From Chrysiogenales bacterium (lineage in GTDB: Bacteria > Acidobacteriota > Aminicenantia > UBA2199), in the NCBI GenBank assembly GCA_004525465.1, contig SPCN01000180.1, forward strand, positions 1 through 5,116: a stretch of DNA of 5,116 nucleotides, given 5' to 3'. This document shows positions 1-5,116 of the stretch, piece by piece. The notes under the pieces are model-generated. The model did no database searches. It was given only the letters and a program-made list of their open reading frames with translations, and was not told the origin of the DNA. The translations under genes and the position numbers were made by a program. Positions within the stretch are counted from its first letter, which is position 1. Each line of letters begins with the position of its first letter.

Positions 1-447
1 GAAAAATTCAAGCAGCCGGTGCTGGTGGAGACTTATCTGCCCGGTCGGGAGTTCACCATCGGCATTGTTGGCAGCGGCAACGCGGCCGAGGTTGTCGGCG
101 TGATGGAAGTTTTTTTGCGGGCCGAAGCCGAAGCCAACGCCTATTCTTATGTCAACAAGGAAAACTTTCAGGAACTGGTCCAATACTCCCTAGCCCCGGA
201 AGACGCGGCCGGGCCGTGCCGGGATGTGGCTTTGCGGACCTGGCGCGGCTTGGGTTGCCTCGATGCCGGCCGCGTCGACGTAAAAATGGACGGGAACGGT
301 GCCATTAATTTCATAGAGGTCAATCCGTTGGCCGGCTTGCATCCCGAGCACTCCGACCTGCCGATCATCTGCAGCCTGGTGGGCATCCCCTTCCAGACGC
401 TGATGGAGAGGATCATGGCTTCCGCCGGCCGCAGGGCGCACCCATGA
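1..447 (+). CDS. D-Ala-D-Ala-ligase-like ATP-grasp protein, C-terminal part (5' end outside window)
   Basis: The reading frame is open from base 1, so the in-frame GTG at 19 is not a credible start; about 148 C-terminal residues are visible. Seen: an ATP-grasp segment beginning LVETYLPGREFTIGIVG, then the metal-binding strand RVDVKMD (Asp about residue 93 of the visible piece) and FIEVNPLAGLHPEHSDLPI (Glu 106, Asn 108). This is the D/E-x-N layout by which ATP-grasp enzymes hold two Mg2+ ions on ATP. The NPLAGLHPEHSDLPI ending is typical of the Ddl-like branch. Such enzymes make an acyl-phosphate from a carboxylate and join it to an amine in the cytoplasm. The stop overlaps the start of a second ATP-grasp gene in ATGA, so both are probably translated together. 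True peptidoglycan Ddl is possible but less likely, given the paired ligase and the GNAT downstream. The substrate cannot be read from the sequence. Confidence 0.85.
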   Translation, partial: EKFKQPVLVETYLPGREFTIGIVGSGNAAEVVGVMEVFLRAEAEANAYSYVNKENFQELVQYSLAPEDAAGPCRDVALRTWRGLGCLDAGRVDVKMDGNGAINFIEVNPLAGLHPEHSDLPIICSLVGIPFQTLMERIMASAGRRAHP

Positions 448-1433
448 ATGGGAAAAAAGCGGTCATCCTGCATAGCCAGGTCGGGGAAGATTCGCCCAAG
501 GACGAACAGGACGTGCTGGTCCAGGCCAGCGAGGTTTGCCAATCCCTGGCCGAACTGGGATACCAGCCGGAGATCGTGCCTTTTTACCTTGATCTTGAAA
601 AAAATATCCGCACCCTAAAAAAATTGGATCCACTCTTTGTCTTCAACCTGGTGGAGACGGTGGAAGGCAACGGCCAGCTGATCCACCTGGCGCCGGCGCT
701 GCTCGACCACCTCGGCCTGCCCTACACCGGCAATAGCCAGGAAGCAATTTTCGTAACCTCCAACAAGGCCCTGTCCAAGAAGCTGCTCTCTGCGGCCGGG
801 GTGGCTTCCCCGCCCTGGCTGGGTGATGGAAATCCCCGGGATGCCGCTGCGCTGGGAGCGGGGAGGTACCTGCTGAAATCGGTCTGGGAGCATGCCAGCA
901 ATTGGTTCGACGACAGCTCCCTCGTCCAGGTCGGCGGTGCCGCGGAATTGGGCGCGCTGCTGGAGAAGAAGAACCGCAGCGGCCGCGGCCGCTTCTATGC
1001 CGAAAGCTATATCGATGGGCGGGAGTTCAACCTGGCCCTGCTGACCGGTGAATTTTTGCCGGCAGCGGAAATCCAATTTGTAGAATTCCCTGACGACAAA
1101 TTGCGCATCGTCGATTTCCGTGCCAAATGGGAAGAGGCTTCGTTTGAATACACCCATACCCCGCGTACCTTTGATTTCCCGGCAGCCGATCAGCCTCTTC
1201 TTGCTGAGTTGCGGAACATAGCCGGCCGCTGCTGGGATTTTTTCAACCTGCGCGGTTACGCCCGTGTCGACTTCCGGGTGGACAAAAACAATCGTCCCTG
1301 GGTGCTGGAGATCAATACCAATCCCTGCCTCTCTCCGGACGGAGGTTTCCATGCCGCCGCTGAACGGAACGGTCTGTCGTTCAGCAAAACAGTGGCAAGG
1401 ATCGTCAATGATTGCCTGTCCGGTAAGGAATAG
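444..1433 (+). CDS. Second ATP-grasp ligase, Ddl-fold family, probable non-cell-wall amidoligase
   Basis: 329 residues, complete, and close to the usual Ddl length. The N-terminal domain has a Ddl-like core (LFVFNLVETVEGNG about 64-77; LLDHLGLPYTGNS about 86-98). The ATP-binding part has RYLLKSVWEHAS (Lys145 as likely ATP lysine) and AESYIDGREFNLALL (186-200). The metal site is ARVDFRVD (Asp276) with VLEINTNPCLSPDGGF (Glu289, Asn291). Genuine Ddl normally has E-x-N-T-x-P-G-M/L at this end and an EGSS-type omega loop; here the metal motif runs on as NPCLSPDGGF and the loop is SVWEHASNWFDD, so acceptor specificity is probably different. Inferred role: ATP-dependent amide-bond formation on a small metabolite or peptide in the cytoplasm. 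The ATG lies in the ATGA overlap with the preceding gene, and a GNAT gene follows 28 bp later. Automatic pipelines would probably label it D-alanine--D-alanine ligase; I consider that over-specific. Confidence 0.85.
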   Translation: MNGKKAVILHSQVGEDSPKDEQDVLVQASEVCQSLAELGYQPEIVPFYLDLEKNIRTLKKLDPLFVFNLVETVEGNGQLIHLAPALLDHLGLPYTGNSQEAIFVTSNKALSKKLLSAAGVASPPWLGDGNPRDAAALGAGRYLLKSVWEHASNWFDDSSLVQVGGAAELGALLEKKNRSGRGRFYAESYIDGREFNLALLTGEFLPAAEIQFVEFPDDKLRIVDFRAKWEEASFEYTHTPRTFDFPAADQPLLAELRNIAGRCWDFFNLRGYARVDFRVDKNNRPWVLEINTNPCLSPDGGFHAAAERNGLSFSKTVARIVNDCLSGKE

Positions 1434-1451
1434 AAACTTTGCTTGAATGAC

Positions 1452-1457
1452 GGAGGA
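1452..1457 (+). promoter_or_regulatory. Ribosome binding site GGAGGA that decides the GNAT start
   Basis: GGAGGA ends 4 bases before the ATG at 1462 (GGAGG core, 5-base spacing). The upstream in-frame ATG at 1447 has no comparable Shine-Dalgarno sequence: the nearest AGGAA lies about 16 bases away, inside the end of the previous gene. The site therefore favours the 1462 start and a 164-residue protein over a 169-residue one. Confidence 0.7.
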
Positions 1458-1461
1458 ATCC

Positions 1462-1956
1462 ATGAATAAGTCCGCATCGTTGGTTTTTCGTGAAAATGTT
1501 CTGCCCGGCGATCCCGTCGCGGTCAGAGGAATCGTAGCGTCAACGGGGTTTTTCTACGACCATGAGATCGATGTGGCGGTGGAACTGGTGGACGAGCGGC
1601 TGCAAAAGGGGCTGAAAAGCGGCTACCTTTTCCTGTTCGCCGCGCAGGGTGATCGTACGGTCGCTTACAGTTGTTTCGGTGAGATCGCCTGCACCGAAGG
1701 CAGTTACGACCTTTACTGGATTGCCGTACATGACGATTGCCGCAACCAGGGCATCGGTAAAATCCTGCTTGATAGGACAGAAGCGCTGATCACCGCCCGC
1801 AAGGGCCGCGCCATATGGGTGGAAACATCGGGCCAGGAAAAATACTTGCCGACGCAAAAATTCTATCTGCGTTTCGGCTACAGGGAAGAGGCGGTGCTCA
1901 AGGATTTTTACGGTGCAAACGATGACAAGATCATCTATGTCAAAAGGCTGGTATGA
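1462..1956 (+). CDS. GNAT-family N-acetyltransferase
   Basis: 164 residues from the ATG at 1462, chosen because GGAGGA sits just upstream; an in-frame ATG at 1447 would add five residues (MTEES). Seen: a single GNAT domain with YDLYWIAVHDDCRNQGIGKILLDRTEALI (about 82-110), where R94-N-Q-G-I-G99 is the R/Q-x-x-G-x-G/A acetyl-CoA pyrophosphate loop (motif A). A C-terminal FYLRFGYREEAVLKDFY (134-150) forms the usual motif B region. The family transfers an acyl group from acyl-CoA to an amine; the acceptor is unknown. It follows the second ATP-grasp gene closely and overlaps corA by ATGA. Its place beside two ATP-grasp ligases suggests it acylates an intermediate or product of the ligases, or uses an amine substrate of the same pathway; that is inference. 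Acetylation of protein or an antibiotic is an alternative. Confidence 0.85.
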   Translation: MNKSASLVFRENVLPGDPVAVRGIVASTGFFYDHEIDVAVELVDERLQKGLKSGYLFLFAAQGDRTVAYSCFGEIACTEGSYDLYWIAVHDDCRNQGIGKILLDRTEALITARKGRAIWVETSGQEKYLPTQKFYLRFGYREEAVLKDFYGANDDKIIYVKRLV

Positions 1957-3026
1957 CCATGGTTGAAAAAATAAAAAAAAGATCGCTTAAAAGCGGCCTG
2001 CCTCCAGGCACGCTGATGCACATCGGCACCAAGAAGGCCATGGAGAGCCGCATCCGCATCCTGGATTACGATGAGAGTGCGCTGCGTGAAAAAAAACAGG
2101 CGGCACTGGATGAATGCCTCTCTTTCCGCGACAGCGATTCAGTGACCTGGATCGACATCGAGGGGCTCCAGGATGTCAGCCTGCTGGAACGCCTGGGCAA
2201 CGGTTACGGCCTGCACCCCCTGATCCTCGAGGATATCCTTAACACTGACCAGCGCCCCAAGTTCGATGACATGGATGGCTACATGTACGTGGTCCTAAAA
2301 ATGCTGGATTATAACCCGGGCAGTTCGGATATCATTTCTGAACAGGTCAGCATCGTTTTCGGCCGCAATTTCGTGATCTCGATCCAGGAGGGGCGCGAAG
2401 GCGATCCCTTCGATCCGTTGCGCGAGCGTATCCGCAGCGGCAAGGGGCGCATCCGTAAGTCGGGTCCTGACTACCTGGCCTATTCTCTGCTCGACGCCAT
2501 CATCGACCATTATTTCCTCATCCTGGAAAAATTCGCCGAAAGCATCGAAACGCTCGAGGAAAATCTGATCGGCGATCCCGGGCCGGAAACCCTGCGCCAG
2601 ATCCACCACCTGAAGCGGGAAATGATCTTTTTACGCAAGTCGGCCTGGCCTTTGCGCGAAGTCATCTACGGCCTGGAAAAGAGCGATTCCGACCTGATCC
2701 GCCCGGGGACAAAGATATTTCTCCGCGACATCTACGATCATGCCGTGCATATCATCGACAGCATCGAAACCTACCGCGAGATGCTGTCCAGCATGCTGGA
2801 TATTTATCTTTCCTCGGTGAGCAACCGCATGAACCAGGTAATGAAGGTCCTGACCGTGATCGCCACCATTTTCATGCCCCTCACCTTCCTGGCCGGCATC
2901 TACGGCATGAATTTCAGGTACATGCCCGAGCTCGGCTGGCGCTGGGGCTACCCGCTGCTGCTGCTCATTATGCTGGGGGTAGGCGGGCTGATGCTCTATT
3001 TTTTCAAAAAGAAAAAATGGCTGTAG
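1953..3026 (+). CDS. corA: CorA-family magnesium/cobalt transport protein
   Basis: 357 residues, close to the usual length of the Thermotoga-type CorA branch. Order: a cytoplasmic alpha/beta domain beginning at PPGTLMHIG (17-25), with WIDIEGL (66-72) and HPLILEDILNTDQRPK (88-103), whose Glu93-Asp94 probably match the regulatory metal-sensing acidic pair; a long helical stalk (about 150-295); TM1 (about 297-317) ending in the signature GMN (318-320); the periplasmic loop RYMPELGW, containing the MPEL sequence; TM2 (about 332-351); and a basic tail KKKKWL. CorA forms a pentameric inner-membrane channel for Mg2+ and Co2+. The start lies in an ATGA overlap with the GNAT gene, with AAAGG 5 bases upstream; an ATG two codons later (1959) is also possible. 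The family is very secure. Its job next to the ATP-grasp genes is not: supplying Mg2+ to Mg-ATP enzymes is possible, chance operon membership equally so. Confidence 0.96.
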   Translation: MTMVEKIKKRSLKSGLPPGTLMHIGTKKAMESRIRILDYDESALREKKQAALDECLSFRDSDSVTWIDIEGLQDVSLLERLGNGYGLHPLILEDILNTDQRPKFDDMDGYMYVVLKMLDYNPGSSDIISEQVSIVFGRNFVISIQEGREGDPFDPLRERIRSGKGRIRKSGPDYLAYSLLDAIIDHYFLILEKFAESIETLEENLIGDPGPETLRQIHHLKREMIFLRKSAWPLREVIYGLEKSDSDLIRPGTKIFLRDIYDHAVHIIDSIETYREMLSSMLDIYLSSVSNRMNQVMKVLTVIATIFMPLTFLAGIYGMNFRYMPELGWRWGYPLLLLIMLGVGGLMLYFFKKKKWL

Positions 3027-3083
3027 TAACAATGCATCGACCATGGACATCGACTACGTGATGCTTGAGCAAACTCAGCGATC

Positions 3084-3104
3084 ATTCATAATTCGTAATG
3101 TGAT
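3084..3104. repeat. Degenerate 7-bp tandem repeat, ATTCATA/ATTCGTA/ATGTGAT
   Basis: Three consecutive heptamers: ATTCATA (3084-3090), ATTCGTA (3091-3097) and the more diverged ATGTGAT (3098-3104). The first two differ at one base. The run is short, so chance is possible, but a second 7-bp run lies 43 bp downstream. Confidence 0.35.
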
Positions 3105-3143
3105 AGCGAAGAATTTTATTGTAATTTCAAATTTTTGCTTTTT
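3105..3143 (+). terminator. Possible AU-rich intrinsic terminator of the ATP-grasp/GNAT/corA operon
   Basis: AGCGAAGAATTT (3105-3116) can pair with AAATTTTTGCT (3129-3139): eleven pairs including two G-U, with one bulged A. The loop is about 12 bases. A five-T run (3139-3143, then CTC) follows directly. The stem is poor in GC, so it would be a weak terminator, but the place is right: 79 bp after the corA stop and upstream of the next promoter. Confidence 0.4.
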
Positions 3144-3146
3144 CTC

Positions 3147-3174
3147 ATCACGCATCATATATCACGCATAACGA
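3147..3174. repeat. Degenerate 7-bp tandem repeat, ATCACGC/ATCATAT/ATCACGC/ATAACGA
   Basis: Four consecutive heptamers at 3147-3153, 3154-3160, 3161-3167 and 3168-3174. The first and third are identical (ATCACGC); the second shares ATCA and the fourth is more diverged. The 7-bp period is unrelated to codons. It looks like a small intergenic microsatellite-type array rather than a protein-binding array, though the latter is not excluded. Confidence 0.5.
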
Positions 3175-3203
3175 TAGTTCGCCTGCCGCCAACTCGTTCC
3201 CTA

Positions 3204-3232
3204 TTGACCGACACATTTTTTTGTGGTATGAA
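3204..3232 (+). promoter_or_regulatory. Sigma70-type promoter for trpB2, with extended -10
   Basis: The -35 box TTGACC (3204-3209, 5 of 6 matches to TTGACA) is followed by an exact 17-bp spacer and the -10 box TATGAA (3227-3232, 4 of 6). TGG at 3224-3226 supplies the extended -10 TG dinucleotide. Transcription would start near 3239-3240, giving a leader of about 145 nt before trpB2. It lies downstream of the probable corA terminator, as expected for an independent unit. Confidence 0.55.
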
Positions 3233-3266
3233 TATTCCCAATGTTACGTAATTCAGGTTTCTTGTC

Positions 3267-3320
3267 GTCGCCCGCCTTTGTCTGGCACTATGGTTGCTGG
3301 TGGGCGGCCCCGTCCGCCTG
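3267..3320 (+). promoter_or_regulatory. Structured trpB2 leader with two competing hairpins
   Basis: Stem A pairs GTCGCCCGCC (3267-3276) with GGTGGGCGGC (3299-3308): ten consecutive pairs including two G-U, with a 22-nt loop. Stem B pairs TGGGCGG (3301-3307) with CCGCCTG (3314-3320): seven pairs, of which the two basal ones are wobble, with a 6-nt loop. The two stems use the same bases and so exclude each other. Downstream come 19 unpaired-looking bases and a T8 tract (3340-3347). The layout resembles an attenuator or riboswitch-like switch, but the T-tract is not next to stem B, so a classical terminator is not shown. No T-box sequence or Trp-rich leader peptide was found. Confidence 0.35.
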
Positions 3321-3371
3321 AAAATCTATCCATCCATCCTTTTTTTTATTTCCTGAAAATTAAAAAATCCC

Positions 3372-3377
3372 AAGGAG
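3372..3377 (+). promoter_or_regulatory. Strong ribosome binding site of trpB2 (AAGGAG)
   Basis: AAGGAG lies 6 bases before the ATG at 3384, near-ideal Shine-Dalgarno spacing. It fixes the trpB2 start and argues against the overlapping open frame that begins at 3221. Confidence 0.85.
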
Positions 3378-3383
3378 AAAAAC

Positions 3384-4694
3384 ATGGAAAGATTTTCATC
3401 GAGAAAAAAAGAACATCTGCCGACCCATTTCTATAATATCAAGGCCGACCTGGCCGATCAGCCCAAGCCGCCCCTGGACCCGCGCAGCGGCCAGCCCCTC
3501 GATCCAAGCGCTCTGCAGGCGATCTTCCCGCGCGCTTTCATTGATCAGGAGATCAGCCGCGAGCGTTATCTGCCGATCCCGGCGGCGGTGCTGGAGGCCT
3601 ACGCCCAGTTTCGCCCCACACCGCTGATTTATGCCGCTGAACTGAAAAAAAAGTTGCAGACACCGGCTCATATTTTTTATAAGTTCGAGGGTGTCAGCCC
3701 CACCGGCAGCCACAAGAGCAACACCGCACTGATGCAGGCCTATCTTGCCGCCGAAGAAGGGGTGAACACGCTGGTTACCGAAACCGGGGCCGGCCAGTGG
3801 GGCTCAGCCCTGGCTTACGCCGGCTCGCGCTTCGGCATCTCCACGCGGGTGTTCATGGTGCGGGCCAGTTATCGCCAGAAGCCCGGGCGGCGCACGCTCA
3901 TGAACCTGTTCGGGGCGCAGGTCGAAGCAAGTCCAGGACCCAACACCGAATCCGGCCGCGGTTATTTTTTAAAAAACGCCGATCATCCAGGCAGTTTGGG
4001 AATCGCTATTTCCGAAGCCGTGGAAACTGTCTTGAGCAACCCGGCCAGCAAGTATGCCCTGGGCTCGGTGCTGGACAGTGTGCTGCTGCATCAGACCGTG
4101 ATCGGGCTGGAAGCGGATAAGCAGTTAAGTGAAATCGGCATGGAGCCGGACACGGTCATTGGCTGCGTGGGCGGCGGCTCCAATTTTGCGGGCATCAGCT
4201 TTCCTTTTATCAGAAAAAACCTGGTTGAGGGGAAAAAAATCGAGTTTATCGCCGTCGAGCCCGAGGTTTGCCCCACACTGACCGGCGGGGAATTGCGCTA
4301 TGATCACGGCGACAGCGTTGGCCTGACACCGCTGTTGTATATGTATACCCTGGGGCGGGATTTCATTCCGCCGCCCATCCACGCCGGCGGTTTGCGCTAC
4401 CACGGCATGGCGCCCCTGGTCAGCCACCTGGCCGCAACGGGGCAGGTGCGGGCTTGCTCCTACTCCCAGTCCGATGTGTTCGACGCCGCCAAAACTTTTT
4501 ATGTCAGTGAAGGGGTGCTGCCGGCACCCGAATCGGCCCACGCCATAGCGGCCGTTATCGAGGCAGCCAAGCAGGCTGCGCGCACAGGAGAGGAAAAAGT
4601 CATCCTGTTCAATCTTTCCGGGCACGGTTTTTTTGATATGGGCGCCTACGAGTTGAACGGCGGCGCCTCCAGCGCAACTGCAGTGCCGGCCTGA
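3384..4694 (+). CDS. trpB2: Tryptophan synthase beta chain, TrpB2 type (PLP-dependent)
   Basis: 436 residues, typical of the longer TrpB2 branch (classical TrpB1 is about 400). It makes L-tryptophan from L-serine and indole, using pyridoxal phosphate. Seen: FEGVSPTGSHKSNTA (101-115) with the PLP-binding Lys111; ETGAGQWG (133-140) with the catalytic Glu133 and the Trp that TrpB2 carries where TrpB1 has His; the phosphate-gripping loop GCVGGGSN (260-267); SEGVLPAPESAHA (375-387); and NLSGHG (410-415), whose Ser412 should contact the PLP ring nitrogen. The long N-terminal extension (LPTHFYNIKADLADQPKPPLDP) is also TrpB2-like. The start is set by AAGGAG 6 bases upstream. No trpA or other trp gene lies within about 3.4 kb upstream or 0.4 kb downstream in this window, so indole salvage or stand-alone use is plausible. 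All key residues are intact. Confidence 0.95.
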   Translation: MERFSSRKKEHLPTHFYNIKADLADQPKPPLDPRSGQPLDPSALQAIFPRAFIDQEISRERYLPIPAAVLEAYAQFRPTPLIYAAELKKKLQTPAHIFYKFEGVSPTGSHKSNTALMQAYLAAEEGVNTLVTETGAGQWGSALAYAGSRFGISTRVFMVRASYRQKPGRRTLMNLFGAQVEASPGPNTESGRGYFLKNADHPGSLGIAISEAVETVLSNPASKYALGSVLDSVLLHQTVIGLEADKQLSEIGMEPDTVIGCVGGGSNFAGISFPFIRKNLVEGKKIEFIAVEPEVCPTLTGGELRYDHGDSVGLTPLLYMYTLGRDFIPPPIHAGGLRYHGMAPLVSHLAATGQVRACSYSQSDVFDAAKTFYVSEGVLPAPESAHAIAAVIEAAKQAARTGEEKVILFNLSGHGFFDMGAYELNGGASSATAVPA

Positions 4695-4722
4695 GATAGC
4701 GGCTGGGAATTATCCTCGGATG

Positions 4723-4731
4723 TGTTAAAAT
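4723..4731 (+). promoter_or_regulatory. Possible extended -10 promoter element before the radical SAM gene
   Basis: TGT followed by TAAAAT (4726-4731, 5 of 6 to TATAAT) forms an extended -10. The -35 position (4703-4708, CTGGGA) is poor. A start near 4738 would leave only about 14 nt before the ATG, with the ribosome binding site at the extreme 5' end. Read-through from trpB2 is at least as likely. Confidence 0.2.
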
Positions 4732-4751
4732 GAAAACTGAGGTATGCGGCC

Positions 4752-5116
4752 ATGTTCGACGTCATCCTGGTTTTGCCCTATCCCTTTGCCGATCACCCTT
4801 CCTTCCCCGAGGGGATCCTGAAAAGGGCAATGGAATCGGCCGGGTTCAGTGTCGGCGTGATTGAAACGCCATTCTGGCAGGATAGGGAGTCATTTGCGGT
4901 GCTGGGCCGGCCGCGGCTTTTTTTTGCCGTGGTCTCGGGCCCGCTCGATTCGGTGGTGCTGAACTATACCGCCAACCGGCGCCGGCGCCGGGAAGACCTT
5001 TATCAGTTCGAAGGCGCAGCCTTTTTCAGCGGCCGCCCTCCCGACATCAAGTTCAAGATCCGCCCCGACCGCACCCTTACTGTATTCTGCAACCGGCTGC
5101 GTGAAGTATTCCGCGA
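4752..5116 (+). CDS. YgiQ/UPF0313-like radical SAM protein, N-terminal part (cut by window end)
   Basis: Open from ATG 4752 to the edge, 121 codons visible. An upstream in-frame stop at 4731 and GAGG (4739-4742, 9 bases before the ATG) fix this start. The N-terminus matches the YgiQ family pattern: ADHPSFPEGILKRAMESAGFSVGVIETPFWQD (13-44), LGRPRLFFAVVSGPLDSVVLNYTANRRRRREDLY (51-84) and RPDRTLTVFCNRLREVF (about 103-119). From memory, E. coli YgiQ has the same order (VDHPSFG, LFFGVTAGNMDS, YTADRR). The family has a B12-binding-like N-terminal region and a radical SAM core with a CxxxCxxC iron-sulfur motif that would lie beyond the edge. Its reaction is unknown to me. The visible part begins at the equivalent of about residue 45 of E. 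coli YgiQ, so this version is shorter at the N-terminus. It follows trpB2 by 57 bp and may be co-transcribed. Confidence 0.85.
   Translation, partial: MFDVILVLPYPFADHPSFPEGILKRAMESAGFSVGVIETPFWQDRESFAVLGRPRLFFAVVSGPLDSVVLNYTANRRRRREDLYQFEGAAFFSGRPPDIKFKIRPDRTLTVFCNRLREVFR

Larger units (their letters stand above)
3027..3383. other. Intergenic region between corA and trpB2, no credible gene
   Basis: 357 bases without a supported protein gene. Its first part (about 3080-3175) is AT-rich and holds a probable terminator and two sets of 7-bp degenerate repeats. The later part holds a promoter (3204-3232), a GC-rich structured leader (about 3267-3320), a T8 tract (3340-3347) and the trpB2 ribosome binding site. 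The base composition differs clearly from the flanking genes, as expected of spacer DNA. Small open frames here (3043-3171, and 3221-3436, which runs into trpB2) lack ribosome binding sites and recognisable products. Confidence 0.7.

Noticed and set aside
615..1463. Long antisense open frame (282 codons) opposite the second ATP-grasp gene
   Set aside because: It mirrors a well-supported gene. Its translation shows no family motif and is rich in the low-complexity runs expected of an antisense shadow.
3035..3054. Direct repeat CATCGAC (3035-3041 and 3048-3054) as an operator
   Set aside because: Seven bases repeated once at a 13-bp offset just after a stop codon, with no nearby promoter. Chance is the simpler explanation.
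3043..3171. 42-codon + strand open frame after corA (begins MDIDYVMLEQTQ)
   Set aside because: There is no ribosome binding site, the second half is translated AT-rich spacer and repeat, and no family is recognisable.
3147..3174. CRISPR array
   Set aside because: The repeat units are only 7 bp, contiguous and degenerate, with no spacers and no cas genes nearby.
3299..3350. Classical intrinsic terminator or T-box in the trpB2 leader
   Set aside because: The T8 tract lies 19 bases beyond the hairpin instead of directly after it, and no T-box or specifier-like sequence is present.
3221..3436. 71-codon + strand open frame overlapping the trpB2 start
   Set aside because: It has a weak non-ATG start without a Shine-Dalgarno sequence, spans the structured leader and runs out of frame into trpB2. 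It has no cluster of Trp codons that would make it an attenuator leader peptide.
3797..4120. 107-codon + strand open frame inside trpB2
   Set aside because: This is a frame-shifted shadow of the trpB2 coding sequence, arginine/alanine-rich with no motif. trpB2 itself is intact across the region.
4680..4751. Terminator between trpB2 and the radical SAM gene
   Set aside because: Only a 4-bp GCCG/CGGC pairing is found near the trpB2 stop, without a T-run, so the two genes may be co-transcribed.

Overview
The window carries six protein-coding genes, all on the + strand, in two transcriptional blocks. Base composition is moderately GC-rich in the genes. The non-coding gap at 3027-3383 is clearly AT-richer. 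Gene content (tandem ATP-grasp ligases plus GNAT, a CorA channel, a TrpB2-type tryptophan synthase beta chain and a YgiQ-like radical SAM protein) fits a chromosomal segment of an anaerobic or uncultured bacterium, for example an Aminicenantes/Acidobacteriota- or Desulfobacterota-like lineage. This placement is an impression from gene content only and is weak. Nothing points to a phage, plasmid or insertion sequence.

Block 1 (1-3026) is a tightly packed operon. It holds the C-terminal half of a D-Ala-D-Ala-ligase-like ATP-grasp protein (cut by the left edge), a second complete ATP-grasp ligase of the same fold family, a GNAT acetyltransferase and a CorA-type Mg2+/Co2+ channel. Genes 1/2 and 3/4 share ATGA stop/start overlaps, so translational coupling is likely. 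The two ATP-grasp enzymes plus the acetyltransferase look like a small pathway that joins amino acids or other carboxylates to amines and caps or modifies the product. They do not look like housekeeping cell-wall Ddl, because the second ligase has a non-Ddl active-site signature. The product is unknown, and this is the most interesting part of the window. CorA could be a passenger or could supply Mg2+.

The gap at 3027-3383 holds a probable AU-rich terminator for block 1, two runs of degenerate 7-bp tandem repeats, a good sigma70-like promoter (TTGACC-17-TATGAA with an extended -10 TG) and a leader of about 145 nt. The leader contains a 10-bp GC-rich stem that competes with a second hairpin.

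Block 2 (3384-5116) is a complete TrpB2-type tryptophan synthase beta chain with a strong ribosome binding site. After 57 bp comes the start of a YgiQ/UPF0313 radical SAM gene, cut by the right edge. No trpA or other trp gene is visible, so TrpB2 may act as an indole-salvage or stand-alone enzyme here.
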